Assembly (NCBI GenBank): GCA_030141605.1 | Contig: JAQGDQ010000724.1 | Coordinates: forward strand, 1-64,000 | Reading direction: 5' to 3' | Length of the DNA stretch: 64,000 nucleotides | Origin: Tubiluchus corallicola | Lineage: Eukaryota > Priapulida > Priapulimorpha > Priapulimorphida > Tubiluchidae | Shown: piece by piece, positions 13,801 to 47,693 of the stretch | Position numbering within the stretch: position 1 is the first letter of the stretch | How the letters are laid out: every line of letters begins with the position of its first letter | Program-made: the position numbers and the translations under genes | Notes under the pieces: model-generated | Told to the model about the DNA's origin: nothing | Database searches by the model: none | What the model saw: only the letters and a program-made list of their open reading frames with translations

Positions 13801-16135
13801 CAGTCTAAGTGTTAGAGATTGTTCTAAGTGAGTTCTGACTAGATGTTTCGGGTTGTTTGTAGATGTTTGGGACTGCTCTAAATGAGTCTGGTTAGATGCT
13901 GCAGTTTTGTCTATATATCTAACTAGATGAATAGAATTTGATGTACGTGTCAGATATTTCAGATTGTTCTAAGTGAGTTCTGATTAGATGTTTCAGAACG
14001 TCTGAGGATCTTAACAGACTATTGGGATCAGGTATAAGTGCCTTCAGATATGATGTAGATGTTTTCGGTTGCGTATAGATGCCATCTCACCAAACGGTTG
14101 CGTTTTCCTACCAGATGCTAGAGTTTGGTCATTGATGTCTTCTAAGAAGCTAATTGAGGCTATCGCTGTATTTCTCTATCAGATACTTATCTCATTTGCC
14201 TAACATGTCTTCTGGTTAGGTATCTGAGATTTGCAATAGATTTCATCAGTCTATGTGTTAGAGATTGTTCTAAGTGAGAGTTCTAACTAGGTGTTTCGGG
14301 TTGTTGGTAGATGTTTGGGACTGCTCTAAATGAGTTCTGGTTAGATGCTGCAGTTTTGTCTATATGTCTAAAATAGATGAATAGAATTGGATGTACGTGT
14401 CAGATATTTCAGATTGCTCTAAGTGAGTTCTGATTAGATGTTTCAGAATGTCTGTGGATCTTAACTGATTATCGAGATCAGGTATAAATGCCTTCAGACA
14501 TGATGTAGATGTTTTCGGTTGCGTATAGATGCCATCTCACCAAACGGTTGCGTCTTCCTACCAGATGCAAGAGTTTGGTCATTGATGTCTTCTAAGAAGC
14601 TAATTGAGGCTATCGCTGTATTTCTCTATCAGATCTTATGTCATTTGCCTAACATATCTTCTGGTTAGGTATCTGAGATTTGCAATAGATTTCATCAGTC
14701 TAAGTGTTAGAGATTGTTCTAAGTGAGTTCAGACTAGATGTTTCGGGTTGTTTGTAGATGTTTGGGACTGCTCTAAATGAGTCTGGTTAGATGCTGCAGT
14801 TTTGTCAATATAGCTAAATAGATGAATAGAATTTGATGTACGTGTCAGATGTTTCAGATTGCTCTAAGTGAGCTCTGATTAGATGTTTCAGAATGTCTGT
14901 GGATCTTAACTGATTATTGAGATCAGGTATAAATGCCTTCAGACATGATGTAGATGTTTTCGGTTGCGTATAGATGCCATCTCACCAAACGGTTGAGTCT
15001 TCCTACCAGATGCAAGAGTTTGGTCATTGATGTCTTCTAAGAAGCTAATTGAGGCTATCGCTGTATTTCTCTATCAGATCTTATGTCATTTGCCTAACAT
15101 GTCTTCTGGTTAGGTATCTGAAATTTGCAATAGATTTCATCAGTCTAAGTGTTAGAGATTGTTCTAAGTGAGTTCAGACTAGATGTTTCGGGTTGTTTGT
15201 AGCTGTTTGGGACTGCTCTAAATGAGTGGTTAGATGCTGCAGTTTTGTCAATATAGCTAAATAGATGAATAGAATTTGATGTACGTGTCAGATGTTTCAG
15301 ATTGCTCTAAGTGAGCTCTGATTAGATGTTTCAGAATGTCTGTGGATCTTAACTGATTATTGAGATCAGGTATAAATGCCTTCAGACATGATGTAGATGT
15401 TTTCGGTTGCGTATAGATGCCATCTCACCAAACGGTTGAGTCTTCCTACCAAATGCAAGAGTTTGGTCATTGATGTCTTCTAAGAAGCTAATTGAGGCTA
15501 TCGCTGTATTTCTCTATCAGATACTTATCTCATTGCCTAACATTGCCTGTACAGGTCTTCTGGTTAGGTATCTGAGATTTGCAATAGATTTCATCAGTCT
15601 ATGTGTTAGAGATTGTTCTAAGTGAGTTCTGACTAGATGTTTCGGGTTGTTTGTAGATATTTGGGACTGCTCTAAATGAGTCTGGTTAGATGCTGCAGTT
15701 TGTCTTTGTTTACGTGTCAGATGTTTCAGATTGTTTTAAGTGCGTTCTGACTAGATGTTTCAGAACGTCTGTGGATCTTAACAGATTATTGGGATCAGGT
15801 ATAAGTGCCTTCAGACATGATGTAGATGTTTTCGGTTGCGTATAGATGCCATCTCACCAAACGGTTGAGTCTTCCTACCAGATGCTAGAGTTTGGTCATT
15901 GATTTCTCCTAAGAAGCTAATTTTGAGACTATCGCTGTATTTCTCTATCAGATCTTATGTCATTGCCTAACATGTCTTCTGGTTAGGTATCTGAGATTTG
16001 CAAGATTTGTAGATGTTTGGGACTGCTCTAAATGAGTCTGGTTAGATGCTGCAGTTTTGTCAATATAGCTAAATAGATGAATAGAATTTGATGTACGTGT
16101 CAGATGTTTCAGATTGCTCTAAGTGAGCTCTGATT
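1834..16135. repeat. Satellite B, 429-455 bp unit, 32 units
   Basis: The anchor word GATGTTTTCGGTTGC occurs 32 times, from about 2051 to about 15828. Unit lengths are mainly 429, 455 and 445 bp. The 455/429 difference is a 26-bp indel in the stretch after TGCAGTTTTGTC. The 455/445 difference is a 10-bp loss that removes the palindrome CCTGTACAGG. Long and short units alternate in blocks, giving higher-order repeats of about 884 and about 1312-1329 bp. Internally the unit is built from related words such as TAGATGTTTCGG, AGATGTTTGGG and CAGATGTTTCAG, so an older, shorter subrepeat is likely. Five 72-codon frames (4274, 5586, 10484, 12274, 13185) are simply stop-free copies of one unit. Confidence 0.97.
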
Positions 16136-16945
16136 AGGTGTTTCAGGATGTCTAACTGAGGCTACCGGTGTTTTAACATTGCCTGTACAGGTCTTCTGAT
16201 TAGGTACTTGAGATTGGCGATAGATTTCATCTGCTACATGCTTGAGATTGCTCTCAGTGAGTTCTGTGATTAGATGTTTCAGTATGTCTGTAGATCTTAA
16301 CAGATTGTTGGGATTACATGTAAATGCCTTCAGACTTGAGGCGTTTGTGGATTTTTTAGATTGCTTATAAATGCCGTCTTGCCAGATGCTCAACATTGTC
16401 TGTACATGTCTCCTGCCATGTACTTTAAATTGGCACAACATTTCTTCTGATCGGATGTTTGTGATTAGTATGAATGAATTCTGACTAGCTGTTTTTGCCT
16501 AGATGTCTGAGTTTAAGTGAATTCTGACAGATGTTCCAGGTTGGTTGTAGTCCTTAACAGATTATTATGATTAGCTGCAGATGCCCTTTGACCAGATTTT
16601 TGATGTGTTATCAGATGCCTTAGATCGTTGTTGCTGGTAAACGTCTTCTGTAAGTGGATGTTGACGTTCTTTTACCAGTTGGTTGAGGTTGGCAGTAGAT
16701 GCCTTCATATCGAGTGCTGGAAATGCTTGTAGATTTCTTCTGATAAGGTACCTCAGCTTGGCAATAAAAATCTTCCTACCAAGTGATTGGGTTTAGCCAT
16801 TCCCGTCTTTTGACAAGGTAGTTTGTTTGCATATATCTCTATGCGGATGATTAACATTGCCTGTACAGGTCTTCTGATTAGGTGCTTCTGATTAAGTGCG
16901 TTCTAACTAGATGTTTCAGGATGTCTGTAGATCTTAACCATGCAA
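16136..16945. repeat. Diverged edge of satellite B
   Basis: Satellite B words continue with many substitutions and indels: TTGCCTGTACAGGTCTTCTG at about 16168 and again at about 16857, and AGATGTTTCAG with GTCTGTAGATCTTAAC at about 16275 and about 16910. These are older, unhomogenised copies flanking the uniform core. A 110-codon minus-strand frame here is a by-product of the repeat. Confidence 0.85.
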
Positions 16946-17189
16946 ATTTTGAAAAATTTTCAGCTAAATGTATTTAATCACCGCGATACTTTTTTTATTT
17001 TTTTGAAACTATATTTTAAAATTGTTTTTACGGGAGAAAGTTTAATGTCTCTTCAGGGATGAAGAAAATTTTCTGTTTGGAAACCTCTATCTTTGAAGTC
17101 CAGCGCAAATTAGGGGTATTGAAAAAGTTCGTTATTATACTGCATTTGAATGCTTTTTATGGCACGCATTGTTGGAGAAGTGTAAGGGT
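16946..17189. other. AT-rich spacer, nothing recognised
   Basis: AT-rich sequence between the satellite edge and the first retrotransposon remnant. It has no repeat structure or coding signal I can support. Confidence 0.5.
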
Positions 17190-18000
17190 CTATTTCACTG
17201 TTCTATTTCAGAATTCCCCATGTCTTTGGAGAATTCTTTACCTTCAGCGAGAGACTGGTTGATACTCAACCGTCTTAGAAAGAATGACACCAAAACTGAG
17301 TTTATAATTTTTGGAAACTAGATTCAATTAGACAAATGATTGAAAACGTAGACTGTCATAGTTAACCTAACTTGCAATGATCTTATGCAAGTAATTCAAT
17401 TACATATCTTGGAGTAATTCTTGATCATATTTTAAAAACCATGCTAAATCTAAATGCAAAAAAGTAGCATTTAATCTGCGTCGTTTTATCAAGCTAAAAA
17501 ATTCCTATCTAGTGATACTATGAAATGTTTGCTGTCTGCATTGGTGTTATCTTATTTTGATTATGCTAATTAATTATTCATTGGGATACCTGACTGCACC
17601 ATCCAACCTATGCAGCGCCTTCAGAATTTAGCAGCAAAGGTTAATGTTGGTGCAGGAAAGTACAACAATGCTACTGCTTTACTGCTTCTATATTTTACTT
17701 TCACTGGTTACCGCTTAGATTTAGAAGTCTTTATAAATTAATAGTTCTCACATACAAAAGTTTACACGAACTCTCTCTCCTTTCTAGTTGTCTGATAGGT
17801 TACATAAACGCAACTACTGAACGAGCAAGTAGATCTTCCCATAATGAACTTTTGGTACCTCCTTTTAATAGAAAAAACCTTTGGCGACCTTGAGTTCTTC
17901 TATTGCACCAAAATATTATAACTCCTTAGCTTAAAACCTCAGAACTATTTTACGGTGCAACTATTTAAAAACGCCTGAAAACACATCTCAAAATAAAAAC
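17190..18000 (+). mobile_element. Decayed non-LTR retrotransposon, 3' part (CR1/L2-like)
   Basis: Broken reading frames on the plus strand encode pieces typical of the end of a CR1/L2-type reverse transcriptase. A segment with NRL and KTEFIIFG lies at about 17260-17312, LSALVLSYFDYAN at about 17530-17570, QRLQNLAAKV at about 17610-17640, and FHWLPLRFRSLYK at about 17698-17737. Near about 17970-17990 there is a KTHLK-like end. Stops and frameshifts separate the pieces and the catalytic core is absent, so this is a 5'-truncated fossil. Class assignment is by remembered family pattern, not by search. Confidence 0.75.
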
Positions 18001-18849
18001 TATCATGATTAATTATGAATTTCAAACTGCTGTAAACTACACTTATGCCCCATTTTTTACCATAATTTCTGTCGTGAAGACAATTTGTGTGTTTTGTGCA
18101 AAATTTTTAATAATTTTATTATTGTTACATTTTTCTATTTGTGCAATTGTAACCATAGTATTTTACTGCTCTGCACCATTAAAAGCGTTTTTCTTGAATG
18201 TGCGCTTTATAAAATACATTTTATTATTATAGTAGAGTACAAAACTGCTATGCAGATGAAACGCTGGGATAAATATGAAGAAAGTTTATTGAAGATAAGA
18301 AAACGTTTCACACAAGTACAGGAAGACAACTAACAAGACAAGAAAAGAGAATGAGACAAGTCTGTTTACAGTTAATCGCAGTACGTATTATCATAATTTT
18401 ATGTTAGCGTTCTGCATACAAGAGCTAATTACTGCCTCTGCAATAACAGTGCATATAAATCACCTTAAGTTGCTATTTGGCATTTCTAGTGTTTAACCGC
18501 TTAAGCACTCTGCTGCCTTCATGCCTCGCTGGGGTTGGCTTCTCTTACTTTACTAATAATCTTGTAATACCTCACTGCAAAATGCTTTCAATGTTGATCC
18601 TGCTACTGAGGATCACTAGAGAGTTCACATTACGCACGTCTTTAAGCTCGACAGCCAGTAATTAACTCTCTACTCCCGCCTCGCTCTCTTCCTTATAGTC
18701 TTGTGACATAAGCAATCTTGTGGCCGTTTTCTGTATAGCCAATAGTCAAAATGACAAACTTTACATCTCTACTTCCTTTACTAAATCTTAATACAATTTC
18801 CTACTAATAACTCTACTCACACAAATTTGCTAAACAAGTCAATCAAACT
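18001..18849. other. Gap between retrotransposon remnants
   Basis: AT-rich at first, then a more balanced stretch (about 18490-18790). Short frames of 62-82 codons have no recognisable product. It may include the 3' untranslated tail of the preceding element. Confidence 0.4.
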
Positions 18850-19500
18850 CTCTCAGTTTCCACAAAATCTGAAACATGATGACATGTCGTCAGGTCAATC
18901 ATCGGACCAGTATTGGTATCTTCATGAATGACTTGCATTATTTCATTAAAGAATGTCATAATGAATATAATGAATATCATTAATGGATATTCTGATTTTA
19001 ATATTTTAAGTAGCTCTGCAAATAACATTGACGGTCTTGTAATGTCCTTAGAGTCTGATACAAAGATTTTTTTGTAAAACGGTCTAAAGAAAATCATATA
19101 GTGTCACTGGTGAAGAGTTACAGTTTGAACTTACTTTTGATGGTTATATTGAGGATTGCAAAAAGGCCGCCAAGCAAATAAATGAAGTAAAAGACTGTCA
19201 AAATTTCTTGACAAAAATAGTCGTACGGCCATTTCTCGGTCTTTTATCTTTGCAGAGCTAAAAATTAATACCCCAAAACTGGGAGAATTTCAGCAAAGAG
19301 TACGTAGATTTGTAAGAAATATAATTGTAACTATGAGCAGCTGTTGTCAAAAGGAAATCTAAAAATATTGAATCTTGGCAGATTTAGGTGCTTAGTAACT
19401 GAGATGTACAAATCGCTTAATAATCGAAACCCTATATTTGTTCAAAAACTTTTTATTCCCAAACACGCTATCTGTGAACTTCTGGGCCTAGAATAAACAA
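18850..19500 (+). mobile_element. Second decayed non-LTR retrotransposon fragment
   Basis: Plus-strand pieces resemble the GPVL...NDL region of a non-LTR reverse transcriptase: IIGPVLVSS at about 18898-18925, then, in another frame, MNDLHYFIKECHN at about 18924-18962. Near the end, YEQLLSKGNLKILNL (about 19333-19378) and MYKSLNN (about 19403-19425) match the usual C-terminal pattern of these elements. Several stops and frame changes show it is dead. It ends shortly before the PERK promoter. Confidence 0.6.
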
Positions 19501-19682
19501 ACAGATCAACAATGCATCAGAGAATGAAATAATAACTACAGTTGCTAGTCTTATGTATTATGTGCATGTATATGTATGTATAACGTACCTTAGGAGGCAA
19601 GAATTTAGATTCTTTGGAATATTGATTTAATTTTGTTTTCCGTTCCTAGATGGCAGCGTCAAGATTTTGATTATCATCTGTT

Positions 19683-19700
19683 CCACGTCAGCTAACCAAT
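19683..19700. promoter_or_regulatory. UPRE-like site next to a CCAAT box upstream of PERK
   Basis: CCACGTCA at 19683-19690 is, on the minus strand, TGACGTGG, the core of the mammalian unfolded-protein response element bound by ATF6/XBP1. CCAAT follows at 19696-19700, with 8 bases between CCACG and CCAAT. The pair lies about 160 bp before the PERK start codon. The spacing and order are not those of a classical ERSE (CCAAT-N9-CCACG). The match is seen; the regulatory role is inferred. Confidence 0.45.
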
Positions 19701-19860
19701 CACAGTGTTTGTTGTCTATAATGATTCATGTCTGTACAGTAGTTCTGTATTGTGTGAGCAGTATTAATATATTATTATTATTCTCTTTGGTATAATTACT
19801 GTTAGGTGGGAGTTTGTTACTAAAACGTCAAATTGCACGAATGTTTTGTTCAATATCTTC

Positions 19861-41953
<22,093 letters not shown>

Positions 41954-42346
41954 CTGAAGAGATGGTGTCTATAATGTACAGCATGTATATTTTTATGTGA
42001 TGATTCTGCATAAAAACCTGTCTTTCATAAGAGTGTCCAAAACACTTGATACAAGCAAATAGTTTGCTACTAGCAAATGTATAATCTGAGAAACCTAGAT
42101 AAGCATTTTTGTCAGGTGTATTGTGCAATTGAAAAATTCAATATCATATTCGGGTTTTTACTTTTAACATTGTGCATCGTTCTTAATTTACTGGCGCTAG
42201 GGTTGATCATACTTCTTTGTTTGTCATCTTAATTATTTTTCATTTTGTGCTTAGTGATAATGGCAATACAATTTTATGTTGTAATATTTAGTAGCTGAAA
42301 TTGTAACTCGTTCAAAGCTTAGGAATCACCAGTACTGGCTAATGTA

Positions 42347-42424
42347 AATAAATAGACTAGAAGTCACTAGATTATGATCCTCGCTTGTAGCTTATAAACT
42401 ATGTTTCCTGATACGTGTAATAAA
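42347..42424 (+). terminator. PERK poly(A) signals
   Basis: AATAAA at 42347-42352 and again at 42419-42424, about 400-470 bp after the stop codon. Either could end the transcript. The second is followed by a T-rich stretch. Confidence 0.5.
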
Positions 42425-43664
42425 GAGTAGTGAAATTAAAAATATTGCATATGTTCTAGTTTATCTTTTTTTTGTTTCGTATGGATGGAGCCAAATTGCT
42501 AAGCACACCATTTTGTTTAAGTAAACAAAAATAATGCTTTTGTTTCTATTTGTAATAAGTTATGCAATAAAAGTAATTGTCATTCATTTTATATCTCTTT
42601 ATATTATATCAATACTTAGTGTTAACACTGCAATAATAAACTAGTAAATGAATTTGAATTTTTTGGCAGCCAGCTTACACACAGATAATTTATTGTACAA
42701 TATTTGTGATTTAGGTACTAACAATTCAGTCGTCGTAAAAACATTGTACTTTTGATGCTTGTTTGAATTATTTTTTAATAAAGAATTGGAGTAAATCGAC
42801 GATTGTATGAATTTAGACAAGCACAAGTAAGCTTAAAGCAACAAAAAGAACACTGTTAGTAGCTAACAATCATTACATATAAAGATCTATAGTAAGTACA
42901 GCACAAACGTTAATTTACAATGCCATTAGAGTGCCCTGAGGCAAATTGTTTTTTTAAATTTTAAAAGACAAACAGATATTAATAAATAATGTCGCAGGCA
43001 AGCAGTAAGCAGATTATTTTGACAGATTTTTTAAGACTGAAACTGACTAGTCCTACTGCTGGGATGATCGGGAAAGCAACATATATAGTAAGATCAGCAT
43101 AGATTCAAAGTGCCATGAATAGAGTTAAGGTTCATTATTACATATGTTTGTTGTTGTTAGTTGTAATGGCACGTGAAGGGTGTATAGCGGGATGCATAAA
43201 CGAAGTGTGGACGAGCATCAGTGGGGTAAATACGAATGGAGTTTATTGAAGTTTACATAACATCTCAGTTTATAAATTCAACGATAACGCAGCATATGTG
43301 AATTCACATAAGTGAGTAATAAGCCTTAGCATACAAGTTACGTATCTATAATATCTAAACTAGGTGGATATGAGATAAAACTCAGAACAGTAGGTTGCTT
43401 GCTGACATGCTTTTTACTAACTAGATGACGTCATCGTCATGTGACAGTAAACTGACGATACTACTTTTCCTCCCACCCTTGATGAAAACTTTTCCATCAC
43501 TCTATGAAATGAACTGTTCATCTTACCCAGATTCTAAATGCACAATGTTTCATAAGGATTTTGCAAACAATCTTAACTGCTTCAATCTTCAAACAAGCAT
43601 TTACTTAAATATGTACTTTCTGGAAGATATTTAGCCACATGCATTCACCAAAAGTGCTAAGAAA
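42425..43664. other. Spacer between PERK and the Gypsy element
   Basis: AT-rich to about 43160, then a less AT-rich stretch to about 43520 that may be old mobile DNA. A 69-codon plus-strand frame at 43425 has no recognisable product. Confidence 0.4.
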
Positions 43665-43745
43665 TGTATGTATTTATCCATTTATGATATCTGGTGAATA
43701 AATTATGTTTATCAGCAATGGCTGCTTGTGCGTAGTTCACAATAA
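43665..43745 (+). repeat. 5' LTR of the Gypsy element
   Basis: Begins TGTATGTATTTATC and ends TTCACAATAA. About five substitutions and one indel separate it from the 3' copy. The primer binding site after it is not clear. Confidence 0.85.
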
Positions 43746-43805
43746 AATGTAGCGACTCTTGATGGGATAGTAATCGCTGTGTGAAGATTTTTAGTGAAAA
43801 TTTAG

Positions 43806-45038
43806 ATGGCGAATGCACAGATAATTGGGTCCGTCAGCGAGTTTAATTCCAGTACGGAAGATCGGTGTAATTACCAGTAACGGTTAGAAGCGTGGATGAG
43901 AGTGAATAATATTAATGACCAACAGAAGGTAGATGTTTTCTTGTCATTAATTGGTCCGGAAGCGTTTAGCTTAGTGTCCTCTCTTGTAACGCCAGAACGG
44001 TGAATAAAAAACCTTATGTGGAACTGACAAATAAATTATCGGATTATTATAAACCACGCCGTAATAAGATAGCCGAGAGACTAACTAGGTGAATCCATTG
44101 CGGAATATATTGTAGAGCTACAGAAATGCAGTAAATATTGCGAATTTTCAGCTCAAGAGCTGTCTGACAACTTGCGTGACACTTTTGTGTGTGGGCTTCG
44201 TACTGGATTCATACAAAAGAAATTATTGGAAAGCTCTGATTTAACGTGGAACACAGCTCGGGAGATAGCATTAAATATGGAGGCAGCTACACGAGATACA
44301 AGTACACTTTCTGGCAGCGGATATGGTTCATCCGAGGTAAACTACACTGGAAGAGGTAAAAATTTGAGAAAGAAATTGGTAAAACCTAGTTACCCGATGA
44401 CTGTAAATAAACCGCATGTTTCAAGTAAATGTGGTCGGTGTTTGGGTGCGCATGAGGCATGGAGATGTCAGTTTAGGAACGCCAAATGTTATAAATGTTC
44501 AAAAATTGGTCATATCGCAAAGGGATGTAGAAGTGGACGTGGACTACCGGGAAATACCAATAGTGTTAATCCAGACAGTGATTGTGCTGACGTGGTTCAA
44601 ATTAGTTCCTTGTATAATCTTGGTACAGCAAAAAGTGCTACTACAAATGAGTACCAAGTGAGTGTCATTGTGAACAGGAAGCGAGTTTTGTTTACAGTAG
44701 ATACTGGAGCTATGGTATCAGTTGTATCAGAAACTGAGTATCAGGAAAAATGTTCTATTCTGCCTTTGCAACACACTGATTTAAAACTTCGTAGTTACTG
44801 TGGTAATGAAGTACCGGTGTTAGGTCAAATACATGTTAGCGTGTGCTATGCAGGTCAGCAAGTGACCCTTCCACTTGTGGTTCAAGGTGATCGTGTTCCG
44901 TTATTGGGACGAAACTGGTTGAAGCATCTTAAGCTAAATTGGTCTGAAATTTTCAACGTATATAAGCCTACATGTGGTGCCACAGCTGATAGTGTGATGG
45001 AAGTCACACTGACACAAGTCAGTTTTTCAGTCATGTAG
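43806..45038 (+). pseudogene. gag and protease region of the Gypsy element (broken)
   Basis: The likely start is the ATG at 43806. A TAA at 43878-43880 stops this frame after 24 codons, and frame changes follow between about 44000 and 44110. From 44172 the original frame is open again to TAG at 45036-45038. The open part has a retrotransposon capsid C-terminus, a nucleocapsid zinc knuckle CYKCSKIGHIAKGC (about 44488-44530) with an upstream Cys-rich half-copy (about 44431-44470), and an aspartic protease with DTGA at about 44701-44712. Codon use and family pattern support a once functional gag-protease. Confidence 0.9.
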
Positions 45039-45079
45039 TAAACCGATTGAAAGCTACAAAGCACACATTGAGCTTAAAC

Positions 45080-46007
45080 AAGGTGCAAGACCTATATTTT
45101 GGAGATAGCGACCAGTACCCTATGCTCTTAAGGATGCTGTGGATGAGGAGTTAACCCGGTTAGAAAACAATGGTATTATAAAGAAAGTGGAAAATAGAAA
45201 TGGGCTGCTCCAATAGTGGTTGTCCCCAAAAAGAAAACTGGGAAGGTCAGGATTTGTGGTGATTATAAGGTCACAGTAAATCAAGTAGTGGAAGACGAAC
45301 CGCATGATTTTCCGACAACAGCTGATATGTTTGCGACCCTATCAGGTGGTAAAATTTTTACCAAGTTGGATTTAACAAATGCATATCAACAGCTAGAACT
45401 AGACGAAGAGTCTAAAGAATTACTGACTGTGAACACTCATCGAGGCCTTTACCAGTATCAACATCTTGCTTTTGGTGTGGAAACTGCGCCAGCAATTTTC
45501 CAGAAAATGATGGATAAAATTTTGTGTGGTGTTGAGCATACATGTTGTAAAATAGATGATATTTTAATTAGTGCACGTGATGATAATGTGCTTACTAGAT
45601 TAGCTAACCATAATATACATCTAGGCAGAGATAAATGTTATGTAGGTGTTCAAAGTGTTGAATTTTTAGGTCATATGATTGAGCCAGCTGGAGTTAGACC
45701 TACCGAAGAAAAGGTAGAAGCCATTCTTAAAGCTAAAACTCCCAGAAATGTTTCTGAGCTTAGATCATTCTTAGGTATTGTAAATTACTACTCACATTTC
45801 TTGCCTGATTTATAAACTACCTTTGCTTCTTTGTACCAGTTGTTGCAAAAAGGTGTTCCACGGAAATGGTCATCAGAGTGTGACAGTGCACAATGTAAAG
45901 TTAAACAGTGCTTAACTAGTGATTCATTGTTAGTGCACTATGATTTAAAGAAGCCACTCACCTTGGCATGTGATGCTTCACCATTTGGTGTTGGTTGTGT
46001 CATATAG
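45080..46007 (+). pseudogene. Reverse transcriptase and start of RNase H (broken)
   Basis: The fingers region begins at about 45107 in another frame. A frameshift near 45200 leads into the frame open from 45216 to TAA at 45813-45815. Visible motifs are KKTGKVRICGDY, FTKLDLTNAYQQL and LAFGVETAPAIFQ. The catalytic box reads KIDD instead of the usual aromatic-x-DD, and the segment just after it looks shortened. Past 45815 the same frame continues into RNase H (ACDASPFGVG) until a second stop, TAG at 46005-46007. Confidence 0.9.
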
Positions 46008-46013
46008 CACATC

Positions 46014-47693
46014 ATGGAAAATGGCGAAGAACGTCCGATTGCTTATGCGTCTAGAACTTTGACAGCTGCAGAGAAGGGTTACAGTCAGATTGAAAAGGAG
46101 GCACTTGACATAGTGTATGGTGTTCAAAAGTTTCACAAATATTTGTATGGGCAGCATTTTACATTGCATACCGATCATAAGCCTTTGACTGCCATCTTTG
46201 GGCCAAAAACAGCTGTGCCTACTCTTGCTACGTTAAGACTACAGCGTTGGTCTTTAATTCTTATGGGCTATGAATATGACATCCGTTACAGGAAGTCAAG
46301 TGACCATGAAAATGCTGATACATTGTCTAGGTTTCCATTATCTGGTTGTACTTTAGCAACTGAGTTGGATGTTAATTATTTTTCTTATGTAAATGATTTG
46401 CCAGTTACAGCAAAGAGTATCAGTGAAGAATCTCGTAAAGATCCTATTTTGTCTAGAGTATGGTATCATGTCATGAACGGTTGGCCTGCTCAGGTAGATC
46501 AAAATAGTCCTTTAATGCCTTATTTTCTTAGATGCCATGAGTTGTCTAATGACAATGGTTGTCTTCTTTGGGGGCTACGTGTCATTATACCACCCCGTTT
46601 CCAGTCTCAACTACTTGACGAATTGCACCGTGAGCATTTTGAAATGGTGCATATGAAAGCTTTAGCTCGTTCTTATTTTTGTTATCCTGGCTTAGATGCT
46701 GATATCGAAAATTTAGTAAAAGGCTGTAGTGTATGCCTTAGTGTTAGAAATAATCCAGTGCGTGCACCAGTAATTCCTTGGAAATTTCCGTCTAAAGTGT
46801 GGGAGAGAGTGCACATTGATTTCTTTGAGATTGATGGGAAGCATTTCCTTATCTTGGTTGATGCCTATTCTAAATGGTTAGAGATACAGTATATGCCATC
46901 TACAACTTCTACAAGAACAATCGAAGTACTTGGTACTTGGTTTGCTTCTTTTGGGCTACCTGTTGAGTTAGTATCTGACAATGGGCCTCAACTGGTATCT
47001 GAACAGTTTGAGAACTTCTTGAGATCAAATGGTGTAAAACATGGTGCTGCTGAGTGTAATGTTCAAACTGCAAAATTAGCTTTAACTAAATACATGATGG
47101 AAGCTAAGAATATACCTTACATGACTATTTGTAAAATGCTGAATAACTTTTTACTTACTTATAGGAATACTCCACATAGTACAACTGGACGTAGTCCAGC
47201 AGAACTTATGTTGCAGAGAATGCCTAGAATTAGATTTAGTATGTTAAAACCAGGTTTAAGAGAGGAAGTGGTTAGTAAGCAGGAGAAAACAGTTGATCAT
47301 GATAAAACTGTTTGTGAATTCTCTGTAGGTGAGACAGTTAGGGTGAGGAATCACCGTGGAGGTGTGCTTAAGTGGGACATTGGCAAAGTTGTAAAGAGAA
47401 TTGGTGTTGTTAGGTACAGAGTTAAGATTGGTTATCAGGTTAAGCATGTACATGTAAATCATATGCTGAAAAGTGGAGAATTTGTTAATGATGATGATTG
47501 TGTAAAATTGGATGGGTCTACAGATGATGTGATCAGAATTCCAGTTAGTCAGCCTGTGGCTGAATCTGAAACATTGCCTGTAAAAGATTCAAGTTCCATT
47601 GCTGAATCAGTTAAAAATTATGATGGTGATTTACCGACTGTAGACAAACCTTCAATTTTTGAAAAAAAATCATCCAGTAACTGTATTGCTTAA
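46014..47693 (+). pseudogene. RNase H and integrase region of the Gypsy element
   Basis: A 559-codon open stretch in the same frame as the upstream part, so it is separated only by the stop at 46005. It has the rest of RNase H (YASRTL, EKEALDIVYG, TDHKPL), the integrase zinc-binding HHCC region (HREHF...H...CSVC, about 46627-46735), and the first two catalytic acids in HIDFFEIDG (about 46813) and VSDNGPQ (about 46972). The segment leading to the third acid (GAAEC, about 47044) is shorter than usual. A chromatin-binding-like C-terminus follows. The length of the open frame suggests relatively recent inactivation. Confidence 0.92.

Noticed and set aside
1834-16135. CRISPR array
   Set aside because: Units are 429-455 bp with no short repeat/unique spacer alternation, and the genome is eukaryotic.
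19683-19700. Classical ERSE (CCAAT-N9-CCACG)
   Set aside because: CCACG precedes CCAAT and the gap is 8 bases, so the ERSE order is not met. I kept only the UPRE-like reading.
43746-43770. Primer binding site for a specific tRNA after the 5' LTR
   Set aside because: No TGG-starting match to a tRNA 3' end could be recognised with confidence at the expected position.
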